Program-made: the position numbers and the translations under genes | Part shown: positions 8,298 through 17,079 of the stretch, one piece after another | Layout of the letters: every line of letters begins with the position of its first letter | How positions within the stretch are numbered: the first letter of the stretch is position 1 | The notes under the pieces: generated by a model | Seen by the model: the letters and a program-made list of their open reading frames with translations, nothing else | What the model was told of the DNA's origin: nothing | Databases searched by the model: none | Assembly: GCA_016719135.1 (NCBI GenBank) | Contig: JADKAV010000008.1 | Span: 62,001-126,000, forward strand | Length of the DNA: 64,000 bases | Reading direction: 5' to 3' | Source: Micrococcales bacterium | GTDB lineage: Bacteria > Actinomycetota > Actinomycetes > S36-B12 > UBA10799

Positions 8298-8372
8298 GGG
8301 GGGGCGGGGGGGGGGGGGGGGGGGGGGTTGGGGGGGGGGGGGGGGGGGGGGGCGGGGGGGGGGGGGGGCGGG
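8298..8372 (+). repeat. Poly-G tract, about 75 nt
   Basis: Almost uninterrupted G, broken only by C at 8305, TT at 8328-8329, C at 8353 and C at 8369. Frames across it give runs of glycine or proline and are not genes. It lies between the tRNA-Ala hairpin and octT. It may be a sequencing or assembly artefact (dark-cycle G calls or a collapsed repeat); if genuine it would form very stable G-quadruplexes. Confidence 0.9.
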
Positions 8373-8489
8373 CCCCCTCCGGAGTTGCTCCGCACCTCCC
8401 GACCGCGCCCACACGAGCACGGCAGGGCGACAGACAGGCACCTCGATACCCTGAGCCAATGAACCGCAGACGCCCGGTGGTCCGCGCTC

Positions 8490-9242
8490 ATGGTTGAGTT
8501 CAGCGAACCGGCGGATTCCCAGCGCGCGAGCAGGTTGGTCATCATCGGCGATTCACTGACCTTCCACGGTCCCGATCAGGCGCACCCGCCCAGCGATCCG
8601 CGCCTGTGGCCCAACATCGCGGCCCAACGACTCGGCACCGGCGTCGACGTGGCGGCCGGCGTGGGGTGGACGGCGCGCGACGCCTGGTGGGCGCTGACCC
8701 GGGACCCGTTGATCTGGGGGGAGTATCTGCCGCGGGCGACCGCCCTGGTCCTGGCGGTGGGCGGAATGGACGCGCTGCCGGCTGCGATTCCGACGTATCT
8801 GCGGCAGGGGATCGCCTACATCCGGCCGGGCTGGGTGCGCAGGAAGGTGCGCGCGGCGTATCTGGAGGTCTCGCCACGAATCATCGCCGCGACCGGCGGG
8901 CCGTTCCGCCAGTTACCCCAGAACGCCACCGACCACTATTTGAGCCGGATCGTGCAGGCAGTGCGCACCTGGTATCCGCAGTTGCCGATCATCGTCATGA
9001 CCCCAAGCCCGTACCGTGCGCGGCTCTACCCGGATGTGCACTTTCACCAGCCCTCGGTTGCCGCCGCGAAGAGATGGGCCGACCAGAACGAGGTGCACCT
9101 GGTGGACATCGGTGAAATCGCGCAGCGTGGGCTGGACGAGGGCTGGGTCAATCCCGACGGCATGCACTGGGGGTGGCAGACCCACGAGCAGATCGGCGGG
9201 ATGGTCGCCGTGGCGGTTCAGCAGGCCTCGTTACCCTGTTAG
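8490..9242 (+). CDS. octT: SGNH/GDSL hydrolase, OctT-type acyltransferase
   Basis: A 250-residue SGNH-fold protein. The nucleophile is in LVIIGDSLTFHG near residue 17, the oxyanion glycine probably in LVLAVGGMDALP, and the Asp-His pair in NPDGMHWGWQTHEQIGG. In Mycobacterium the homologous position, directly after gpgP, carries diglucosylglycerate octanoyltransferase, which acylates the reducing-end glucan primer of methylglucose lipopolysaccharides. I infer the same family from domain and synteny; the acyl donor and acceptor are not proven. ATG at 8490 is followed by a consistent product; leuS starts 43 bases after its stop. The presence of both gpgP and octT argues for a glucosylglycerate pathway in this organism. 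Confidence 0.75.
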   Translation: MVEFSEPADSQRASRLVIIGDSLTFHGPDQAHPPSDPRLWPNIAAQRLGTGVDVAAGVGWTARDAWWALTRDPLIWGEYLPRATALVLAVGGMDALPAAIPTYLRQGIAYIRPGWVRRKVRAAYLEVSPRIIAATGGPFRQLPQNATDHYLSRIVQAVRTWYPQLPIIVMTPSPYRARLYPDVHFHQPSVAAAKRWADQNEVHLVDIGEIAQRGLDEGWVNPDGMHWGWQTHEQIGGMVAVAVQQASLPC

Positions 9243-9285
9243 GGGACCCGCCGTCGGTGAGGTCGCATTGCGGAAAGGACTCATA

Positions 9286-11745
9286 GTGGACGCGGTCGAG
9301 TACGACGTCGAAGCCATACAGGACCGGTGGCTGCCCGTCTGGGACGACCTCGCGCCCTTCCGGTCAGGCAAGCCCGACGACCCGCGCCCGCGCAAGTACG
9401 TGCTGGACATGTTCCCCTATCCCAGCGGAGACCTTCACATGGGTCACGCCGAGGCCTATGCGATCGGGGACGTCATCGCGCGTTACTGGGTGCAGAAGGG
9501 CTTCAACGTCATGCACCCGATCGGGTGGGATGCGTTCGGATTGCCTGCGGAGAACGCCGCCATCCGCCGGGGGGCGAACCCGAAGACCTGGACCTACGAC
9601 AACATCGCCCAGCAGCGGGAGTCGATGCGCCGCTATGCGTGCTCGTTCGACTGGGACCGGACTCTGAACACCTGCGATCCGCAGTACTACCACTGGAACC
9701 AGTGGTTGTTCCTCAAAATGTTCGAGCGCGGCCTGGCCTATCGCAAGGCCAGTTCGGTCAACTGGTGCCCGAACGACCAGACGGTGCTGGCCAACGAGCA
9801 GGTCGTCAACGGCAAGTGCGAACGCTGCGACACCGTCGTGGTCAAGAAGAAACTGACCCAGTGGTACCTGCGCATCACCGACTACGCCGAACGGCTGCTC
9901 GATGACATGCGACCGCTGGAGGGAACCTGGCCGGACAAAGTGCTCACGATGCAACGCAACTGGATCGGTCGTTCCGTGGGCGCGGAGGTGCAGTTCGAGA
10001 TCGAGGGTCGCGATGAGCCGGTAACGGTTTACACGACCCGACCCGACACTCTCTACGGGGCAACGTTCTTCGTGGTGGCCGTCGACTCCGATCTGGCCGC
10101 GGAACTTGTCCAGGGATCCGGGGTGGAGCAGCAGTTCGCCGACTACCTGGCCGGGGTCTCCACGATGTCCGAGATCGACCGGATGTCCGCCGAGCGCCCC
10201 AAGACCGGCGTGTTCCTGCAGCGGTATGCGATCAACCCGGTGAACGGTGAGAAGTTGCCGGTGTACGCATCGGACTACGTCCTGGCCGACTACGGCACCG
10301 GCGCGATCATGGCAGTACCTGCGCATGACCAGCGGGACCTGGACTTCGCCCGGGCCTTCGACCTGCCGGTGCGGGTGGTCGTGCAGTCCGAGGAGGATCC
10401 GGCGCAGACCTGGGTCGCGACCGCCGACGACGGTCCGCACGTCAACTCCGGTCCACTGGACGGCTTGGGCACGGCTGAAGCCGTCGAAAAGGTCATCGAG
10501 GAGTTGGCCGGCGCAAATCGGGGGCGAGCCGCGGTGAACTACCGCCTGCGGGACTGGCTGATCTCGCGTCAGCGCTACTGGGGCACGCCGATCCCGATCA
10601 TCCACTGCCCCACGTGTGGTGAGGTTCCCGTCCCCGAGGACCAGTTGCCGGTTGAACTGCCCGATCCCGCGGGACTGGATCTGCAGCCGAAGGGCACCTC
10701 ACCGCTGGGCGCTGCCAGTGAGTGGCTCAACGTCGACTGCCCGCGGTGTGGCGGACCGGCGAAGCGCGACTCCGACACGATGGACACCTTCGTCGACTCG
10801 TCGTGGTACTTCCTGCGTTTCCTGGATCCACACCGTTCGGACGCGCCGTTCGATCCGCAGCAAGCGCGCGACTGGATGCCCGTCGATCAGTATGTCGGCG
10901 GCGTGACGCACGCGATCCTGCACCTGTTGTACGCACGCTTCTTCACCAAGGTGCTGCACGACATGGGCATGGTCGACTTCACCGAGCCATTCAGCAGTCT
11001 GTTGAACCAAGGCATGGTTGTCATGGATGGTTCTGCGATGAGCAAGTCGCGCGGCAACCTCGTTCGACTGTCCGACGAGTTGGCCGTGCACGGAGTTGAC
11101 GCGGTCCGGTTGACCATGGTCTTCGCCGGACCGCCGGAGGACGACATCGACTGGGCCGACGTCTCCCCGGCGGCAAGTGTCCGCTTTCTGACCCGCGCTT
11201 GGCGGTTGAGCGGTGATGTGACCAGTGAACCCGGCGTAGACCCCGCGTCCGGCGACATCGGACTGCGCCGAACCATCCACCGTTTGATCCACGATGCCGA
11301 TCATGCGGTCGAGTCGTTCCGCTTCAACGTCGCAGTGGCCAAGGTCATGGAGATGGTCAATGCGACACGCAAGGCCATCGATTCCGGTCCTGGGCCGGCG
11401 GATCCCGCAGTGCGGGAGGCCGCCGAAGCCGTCGCGATCCTGCTGTCGCTGGTGGCTCCCTACACGGCCGAGGATATGTGGGCGCGGCTGGGCCACGAAC
11501 CTTCGGTCGCACTGGCGGGCTGGCCCACAGTGGATCCGGAACTGGTCAGAGCTTTGGCCGTCACCTGCGTCGTGCAGGTTGCGGGCAAGGTCAAGGCGAG
11601 GCTGGAGGTGGACCCGGAGATCGGTGAGGAGGACCTGCAAGCCCTGGCACTGTCCGATCCCGCCATCGTGGCGGCCCTCGACGGTGCGACACCTCGCAGG
11701 GTGATCGTCCGGGCTCCGAAACTGGTCAACATCGTTCCCGGGTGA
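9286..11745 (+). CDS. leuS: Leucyl-tRNA synthetase
   Basis: A class Ia synthetase of 819 residues that charges tRNA-Leu. The HIGH-type motif appears as PSGDLHMGHAEAYAIGD, and the KMSKS loop as GSAMSKSRGNLV. A zinc-type Cys cluster (CPNDQ, CERCD; later HCPTCGE, CPRCGG), the CP1 editing domain (VYTTRPDTLYGATFFV) and the C-terminal tRNA-binding region are present. GTG at 9286 with GAAAGGA upstream gives the usual N-terminus (YDVEAIQDRWLPVW); the longer in-frame upstream extension runs through octT and is spurious. Full length for the family. Confidence 0.96.
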   Translation: MDAVEYDVEAIQDRWLPVWDDLAPFRSGKPDDPRPRKYVLDMFPYPSGDLHMGHAEAYAIGDVIARYWVQKGFNVMHPIGWDAFGLPAENAAIRRGANPKTWTYDNIAQQRESMRRYACSFDWDRTLNTCDPQYYHWNQWLFLKMFERGLAYRKASSVNWCPNDQTVLANEQVVNGKCERCDTVVVKKKLTQWYLRITDYAERLLDDMRPLEGTWPDKVLTMQRNWIGRSVGAEVQFEIEGRDEPVTVYTTRPDTLYGATFFVVAVDSDLAAELVQGSGVEQQFADYLAGVSTMSEIDRMSAERPKTGVFLQRYAINPVNGEKLPVYASDYVLADYGTGAIMAVPAHDQRDLDFARAFDLPVRVVVQSEEDPAQTWVATADDGPHVNSGPLDGLGTAEAVEKVIEELAGANRGRAAVNYRLRDWLISRQRYWGTPIPIIHCPTCGEVPVPEDQLPVELPDPAGLDLQPKGTSPLGAASEWLNVDCPRCGGPAKRDSDTMDTFVDSSWYFLRFLDPHRSDAPFDPQQARDWMPVDQYVGGVTHAILHLLYARFFTKVLHDMGMVDFTEPFSSLLNQGMVVMDGSAMSKSRGNLVRLSDELAVHGVDAVRLTMVFAGPPEDDIDWADVSPAASVRFLTRAWRLSGDVTSEPGVDPASGDIGLRRTIHRLIHDADHAVESFRFNVAVAKVMEMVNATRKAIDSGPGPADPAVREAAEAVAILLSLVAPYTAEDMWARLGHEPSVALAGWPTVDPELVRALAVTCVVQVAGKVKARLEVDPEIGEEDLQALALSDPAIVAALDGATPRRVIVRAPKLVNIVPG

Positions 11746-11843
11746 CGCTGGGTCGGGTCGCTTCTGGGCCAGAGTGCGAGCCGGCTAGCGGGCATTCTTC
11801 GGGACGACGGACATAAGTGGGGATCGTGGGCAAGGATAGCGCC

Positions 11844-12689
11844 ATGCCTACCATCGCCGTGGTGACCGACTCCACAGCATGTCTGACCGAAGACCTGCTG
11901 GCGGGTAACCACATCCGAGTGGTTCCGATTCACGTCATCGTAGAAGGCAGGACCTACCTCGACGGCGTGGACATCAGTTCCGACGAGGTGTCCGCGGCGC
12001 TGACCGGGCACAAGTCGGTCACCACATCGCGTCCGACGACCGAACAGTTCTTCGAGGCGTACACCGAAGCCGCCGCATCGGGAGCGGATGCGATCGTGAG
12101 TGTGCATCTGTCATCTGCGCTGAGTGGCACCTACGACGCGGCACGGCTGGGCGCCCGGGACGCACCGGTTCCGGTGGAGGTCGTGGATTCCCGCACGATT
12201 GCGATGGGCCTTGGGTTCTCGGCTCTGAACGCGGCACGCGCCGCGAATTCAGCAGCGGATCTGCCGGAGGTCTGTGAAGCCGCCCGATCGACCGCGGCGG
12301 ACAGCCAGGTGCTCTTCTACGTCGACACGCTGGAGTTCCTCCGCCGGGGCGGTCGGATCGGCAAGGCATCGGCCCTGCTGGGCAGCGCCCTGCGCGTGAA
12401 GCCGATCCTGCACATGGTCGACGGCGAGGTGGCCGCACTGGAAAAGGCGCGGACTGCCAACCGCGCGCTCGGCCGACTCGCCGACCTGGCCGTGGAGGCG
12501 GCCGGCGGCCGGCAGGTTCAGGTGGCCGTTCAGCACCTGGACGCGCCCGCACGCGCCGAAGAGATGGCGGCGCGGTTGTCAGACCAACTGCACACCGACG
12601 TCGTCGTGTGCGAGGTCGGAGCGGTCATGGGCGTGCACGTCGGTCCGGGGATGGTTGCGGTCGCCATCGCTCCGGCAGGCATCCCGTGA
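11844..12689 (+). CDS. degV: DegV-family fatty-acid-binding protein
   Basis: A 281-residue DegV protein. Signatures are VVTDSTACLTEDL at the N-terminus, TSRPTTEQFFEAY and SSALSGTYDAARLGA, which line the fatty-acid pocket, and RRGGRIGKASALLG. In Gram-positives, DegV (FakB) proteins present fatty acids to a kinase for phospholipid synthesis. The gene overlaps plsY, a glycerol-3-phosphate acyltransferase, which fits a lipid role. ATG at 11844 is chosen over GTG/ATG 27 bases upstream because the family starts just before VVTDST. No fatty-acid kinase gene is visible here. Confidence 0.9.
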   Translation: MPTIAVVTDSTACLTEDLLAGNHIRVVPIHVIVEGRTYLDGVDISSDEVSAALTGHKSVTTSRPTTEQFFEAYTEAAASGADAIVSVHLSSALSGTYDAARLGARDAPVPVEVVDSRTIAMGLGFSALNAARAANSAADLPEVCEAARSTAADSQVLFYVDTLEFLRRGGRIGKASALLGSALRVKPILHMVDGEVAALEKARTANRALGRLADLAVEAAGGRQVQVAVQHLDAPARAEEMAARLSDQLHTDVVVCEVGAVMGVHVGPGMVAVAIAPAGIP

Positions 12690-13258
12690 TGTATCTGCTG
12701 GCAGTTGTGGTCGGCTATGCAGTCGGATCGATCAACCCCGCTGCGATCATCGCGCGGATGCGTGGGGTCGACTACCGTGCGGTCGGCTCCGGTAACCCGG
12801 GAGCAACCAACATCGGCCGGGCCCTTGGACGCAAGACCGGCGTTGCGGTCGCCCTCTTGGACATCCTGAAGGGCTTCCTACCCGCCATCGTGTTCGTTGT
12901 CTGGTCCGGGGAGATCGCGGTGGCCGAAGTGGCCGGACTGGCAGCCGTCCTCGGGCATGTCACGAGCCCATTCCTCAAGGGCCGGGGCGGCAAGGGGGTG
13001 GCGACGTCAACCGGTGCCTTCCTGGCCATAGAACCGATCTGGTTGTTGCCCGTTCTGGTGGTTTTCGGCGTCGTGTTCGGGCTGAGTCGCCGGATGGGAA
13101 TCGCCAGCGTCAGCGCCGCGCTGGCCCTGATCCCGGCGTCAATCGTGTGGCACTCGGAACCCAGCGAGATCGTCTTCGCAACCGCCCTGGCCGGTCTGAT
13201 CGTGCTGCGACATCAGAGCAATATCCGCGCTGCGCTTGCCAGTCGGCGCGCCTCCTGA
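12689..13258 (+). CDS. plsY: Acyl-phosphate glycerol-3-phosphate acyltransferase PlsY
   Basis: A 189-residue multi-pass membrane protein that acylates glycerol-3-phosphate using acyl phosphate, the first step of phospholipid synthesis. The three cytoplasmic loop motifs are seen: GSGNPGATNIGRALG, HVTSPFLKGRGGKGVAT and the late LRHQSNIRAAL. The ATG shares its first base with the last base of the degV stop, so the two are translationally coupled. Hydrophobic helices alternate regularly along the sequence. Length is typical. Confidence 0.93.
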   Translation: MYLLAVVVGYAVGSINPAAIIARMRGVDYRAVGSGNPGATNIGRALGRKTGVAVALLDILKGFLPAIVFVVWSGEIAVAEVAGLAAVLGHVTSPFLKGRGGKGVATSTGAFLAIEPIWLLPVLVVFGVVFGLSRRMGIASVSAALALIPASIVWHSEPSEIVFATALAGLIVLRHQSNIRAALASRRAS

Positions 13259-13377
13259 ACCGGTCGCACTCAAACCCATCACCCAGCTGTCCACAGCCAG
13301 TCGTCCTCTGATCTCGGCCATCCACAGATCATTCGTCCCTACTTCCTCACCGGCGCCTGGCGGCCGAGGCTGGAAGG

Positions 13378-14001
13378 GTGATGAATCTGGACCTGGACCG
13401 GCGCACGCTGGGGCTCTTGGCGGGTGTGCTCGTGGCAGCTGTGGCCGCCACGATGTTCCTCACGGGTCGCGGACAGTCCGCTGAACCGGTCGCGCTCGCG
13501 TCCATGGCAGCGGTTCCGCTCGCGTCTGCCGTAGCGGCGAGTCCGAGCCCATCGGTCTCGGCGCAGTCGCAGGTGGTTGTCGAAGTGGTCGGCAAAGTCC
13601 GGCAGCCGGCCGTGTTGACCCTGCCGGAGGGCTCGCGGGTGCAAGACGCGCTCGAGGCAGCCGGGGGTGCCAGACCCGGGGTCGACACCACCGACCAGAA
13701 CCTGGCGCGGGTGTTGGTGGACGGCGAACAGATCCGCATCGGCCTGCGCCCAGCGCCCGCGGGAGATCCTGCGGACACCACGGGCAGCACGGCCGCGGGG
13801 CTGATCGACATCAACACCGCATCGATGGACCAGCTGCAGCAGATCCCCGGCGTGGGTCCGGTACTGGCGCAGCGCATTGTGACCTACCGGGAGCAGAACG
13901 GGGGATTCCAAGCGGTGGAGCAGTTGACGGAGGTGTCCGGGATCGGGGAGGCGACATTCGCGCAGATGCAGCCGATGGTGACGGTCGGCGCTGGTGGCTG
14001 A
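13378..14001 (+). CDS. comEA: Competence protein ComEA (DNA-binding, helix-hairpin-helix)
   Basis: A membrane-anchored DNA receptor of about 207 residues. An N-terminal helix (LGLLAGVLVAAVAATMFLT) is followed by a low-complexity linker, an SLBB domain (VEVVGKVRQPAVLTLPEG, about 65-125) and two helix-hairpin-helix motifs (INTASMDQLQQIPGVGPVLA and EVSGIGEATFAQM). It would hand incoming DNA to the ComEC channel encoded directly downstream. GGAAGG lies immediately before GTG 13378, so ATG 13381 may be the true start. The last codons overlap the start of comEC. Confidence 0.93.
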   Translation: MMNLDLDRRTLGLLAGVLVAAVAATMFLTGRGQSAEPVALASMAAVPLASAVAASPSPSVSAQSQVVVEVVGKVRQPAVLTLPEGSRVQDALEAAGGARPGVDTTDQNLARVLVDGEQIRIGLRPAPAGDPADTTGSTAAGLIDINTASMDQLQQIPGVGPVLAQRIVTYREQNGGFQAVEQLTEVSGIGEATFAQMQPMVTVGAGG

Positions 14002-16104
14002 CTGGGGTTCTGGCCTGCCTGTGGGCGGGGATCCTGCTGGGTGTCGCGGGGTTCTGGTGGGCGGCGCTGCCAGGTGCCGGACTCGCGCTGATGTTCCGGC
14101 GATGGTGGGCAAGTGCCGCAGCGATCGGCCTGGTCGCCGGGATACTCCTGGCCGGGATGCATGCGGCGTCGATCCACCACCCCGACCTGCGGGAGGGGGA
14201 CAACCGTGAGCTGACCGTTGTTCTGATATCGGCGGCCCGCAGTCATGAGAGCCAGACCGGACCGTGGTGGTCGGCCAAGGCGCGGGTCGTCGCTGGGGCC
14301 GCGAAAGCCACCGTGGGGTTGTCCGGGCGGGGCAGCATCCAGGCGGGTCTGGGGGACCGGCTGACCGCGAAGATGGGCATCTCCGCGTCGCGGGTGCGGG
14401 GGGAGTCGGCCAGGCTTTGGGTCCAGGGGCGCCCCTCCGTCGAGCTGGCGCAGGGTCCCGCGGCCGGGGCTCGGCGGATCATGCGGCAGGTCGCCGGCGA
14501 CACCGATCCGGGATGGCTGCTCTCGGGCATGTCGTTGGGGATGGACGAGGGACTCTCGCCGCCGGCCCAACAGGACATGCGCGACTCCGGGCTGAGCCAC
14601 CTCACAGCGGTGTCGGGGGCGAACTGCGCTGTGTTGTTGTTGCTCGTTCACTGGCTGTGCGGCTGGCTGCGTGTTCCGCGCGTCCCGCGGATGATCTGCG
14701 GTGCGGTGGTGCTGGTCGCCTTCGTGACCACGGTCGGTATGCAGCCCAGTGTGATGCGGGCCGCGGCGATGGCCGGTCTGGCGATGCTTGCCGGGCTCAT
14801 GGGCGGGCGTCGGGCTGCGGCCCACGTGCTGCAGATGAGTGTCGTGTTGTTGTTGCTGCTCGACCCGTGGCTTGCTTACTCCGTCGGTTTCATGCTGTCG
14901 ATCGCCGCGACCGGTGGGCTTATCGCCCTGCTGGAACGAGGAGTGCTGGCTGCCACTGTCGCAGCGCAGGTCGCGACGTTCCCGATCCTGCTGGCGATCG
15001 GCGGATCGGTGGGCCCGAGGACGGTGGCCTCGAATGTGCTGGTGACGCCGATGGCCGCGATCATCCCGATCGTCGGCCTCGGATCCGCGCTGCTGGAATG
15101 GGTCGCCGGGCTGGGGTGAACCGATCGCGGGGGTAGGGCGTGCCATGTGCTTGCTGGTCCTGCGGATCGCTGGATGGCAGGTGCTGCCGAATCTGACCTG
15201 GCTGCCCGGCTGGCTGGGAGTTGGACTGGCGGCAGTGGTTGCTTTGACCGCGTTCACCCTCGGTCGCCGCCGCATGGTCGCGGTGACCGTCGTTCTGGTC
15301 GGTGCCGTCTGGCTCACCGGCCGTCTGGCCGACGGCTGGCCGCCGGCGGACTGGTGGATCGTCGCGTGCGACGTAGGGCAGGGAGACGCGTTCGTGGTGC
15401 GGTCCGAGCAGCGCATCATGCTCGTTGACACCGGACCCGAACCTGCGCTGGTGGACGGCTGCCTCGATCGCTTGGGAGTACAGGCGATCGACCTGGTGGT
15501 GATCACGCACTTCCACGCCGACCATGTCGACGGACTCGACGGGGTCTTGGACGGCAGACGGGTGGGCCAGGTGTGGGTCAGCCCCTGCAGCGAGCCGGCT
15601 GAGCAGTACGCACAGGCTGCTGACGATCTGAGGCGGCTGCACGCCACGATCCCGGTGCCTGGAGATGTCTACGCCTTCGGGGCGGCGAGGCTGCACGTGG
15701 TGTGGCCCCAGCGCATCATCGCTGCGGGCTCAGTGCCGAACAACGCCTCGGTGAGTTTCGTCCTGGAGGCGCCACAAGGACGCGCGGCCTTTCTCGGGGA
15801 TCTCGAACCTGAGGCGCAGGCCGCGATCTTGCGCAGTGCGGACCTCGCGGCCGACGTCGTCAAAGTGCCCCACCACGGCAGCGCCCAGTTCGTGCCCGAA
15901 CTGCCTGCCGCCGTGCGTCCGGAACTGGCTCTCATCGGGGTGGGGCGGGACAACTCGTTCGGGCATCCTTCTGTGCAAGCTGTCGCAGCGTGGCAGCAGA
16001 TCGGTGCCCAGGTGTTCGCAACCGCCCAGAGCGGGGACATCGCGGTCACCGGCGACCGGACGGTCGTGGTCCGGGGCGTGGTGCGGGCTCCGCTGGGAAG
16101 ATGA
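13994..16104 (+). CDS. comEC: DNA uptake channel ComEC/Rec2, interrupted by frameshift(s)
   Basis: The product has N-terminal helices, a competence domain (DSGLSHLTAVSGANCAV near 14590, hydrophobic helices to 15110) and a C-terminal metallo-beta-lactamase domain with THFHADHVDG near 15510 and VKVPHHGS near 15860. The frame breaks at about 15113-15117: removing one G of GGGG joins WVAGLG to EPIAGVGRAMCLLVLRIAGW. At the 5' end the hydrophobic frame is open from about 13998 but has no ATG until 14091; GTG at 13994, overlapping the comEA stop, would fit if one extra base lies in 13997-14010. About 700 residues overall. Either two sequence errors or a decaying competence gene; the rest is intact. 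Confidence 0.8.
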
Positions 16105-16116
16105 AGACGGCCGAGG

Positions 16117-17079
16117 TCAGTCCACGGCCAGCGCGATCAGGTCCCGCTCGAGCGCATGGACCTTCTGGGCGGCGTCGAGCTGTTCGCCTTCGCGCAACCC
16201 GCCCTTGACCCGGGCGTCGAGGTCGGCGAGCAGGGTGACCGCCTGCGCCAACTGCGTTGGCGTCCACCGACGGGCCTGTGATCGCAGAATCCGCACCTTC
16301 CAGGGGGGAGCACCGACCTGGCGGGCCACATCCGCGTCCGACAGCCCGGGAGGGCATGCCGACAGCGCGATGAGTTGGCGCACCGACCCGGCGACCGCTG
16401 CCACGATCGCGGGGCCGGTCCGGGCTCCGTCGGCGGCGATCTGAGCCTGGCGCAACCGCTGCAGAACTTCGGCCGGGTGACCTACCATGACCGCGTCCGC
16501 GACCTGGTAGCCCGACAGCTCGGCGACCCCGCGGAAGTACTGACCGACCACGTCGGCGTCGATCGGGTCGGTCTGACTGTCCCATGCCAGTTGGTGGGCC
16601 GCCGAACTCAGATCGGCCAGATCGGTGCCGACCGCCTCGATGAGCAGAACGAGCGCGTCGGAGGTGATCCGGCGCTTGTGCCGGCGGAACTCGGCACCTA
16701 CGAACTCGGTGAGCGCACGCCCCTTCTTCAGCGGCTGGCAGTCGATCGTGGTGTCAGCGGCCTTCTTCAGTTGTTTGAGAATCGCCGGACCCGTGCGTCC
16801 TGCCCGGTGGTGGGCGATCACCGGGCTCTGGGTGGCCGCGTCCAACAGCGCGTCGACGGCGTCGCCGATCGCGTCGGCTTCGCTGATCACCAGAATGCTG
16901 CGCGTGCCGAACAGGTCCTCCCCGCCGGCCTCCGCGATCCGCATGCGGACATCCGATGATGATCCGCTGATCTGTTCGACGCCCAGTTCGGGGTCTGCGA
17001 GCCGCCAGTCCCGCACCGTGTCGGTTATGGCCCGCGCGGACAGGAACGGATCCGAGCCGGTCAGCAGAACCAGGCTCAC
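16117..17079 (-). CDS. holA: DNA polymerase III delta subunit
   Basis: A 320-residue clamp-loader subunit. It opens SLVLLTGSDPFLSARAITD, contains the degenerate AAA+ fold, and ends in the helical collar domain with LRSQARRWTPTQLAQAVTLLADLD and LERDLIALAVD. The delta subunit opens the beta clamp on DNA. GTG at 17077-17079 overlaps the lepA stop (same strand), so holA is translated after lepA here. It converges with comEC with 12 bases between stops, the order seen in other actinobacteria (comEC next to holA). Confidence 0.92.
   Translation of the reverse strand: MSLVLLTGSDPFLSARAITDTVRDWRLADPELGVEQISGSSSDVRMRIAEAGGEDLFGTRSILVISEADAIGDAVDALLDAATQSPVIAHHRAGRTGPAILKQLKKAADTTIDCQPLKKGRALTEFVGAEFRRHKRRITSDALVLLIEAVGTDLADLSSAAHQLAWDSQTDPIDADVVGQYFRGVAELSGYQVADAVMVGHPAEVLQRLRQAQIAADGARTGPAIVAAVAGSVRQLIALSACPPGLSDADVARQVGAPPWKVRILRSQARRWTPTQLAQAVTLLADLDARVKGGLREGEQLDAAQKVHALERDLIALAVD

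Noticed and set aside
8146..8545. Frames giving polyglycine or polyproline proteins
   Set aside because: They are translations of the poly-G tract and overlap the tRNA gene.
13884..15647. 587-codon minus-strand frame opposite comEC
   Set aside because: Low-complexity R/P/H/Q-rich sequence with no domain; plus-strand ComEC motifs are decisive.
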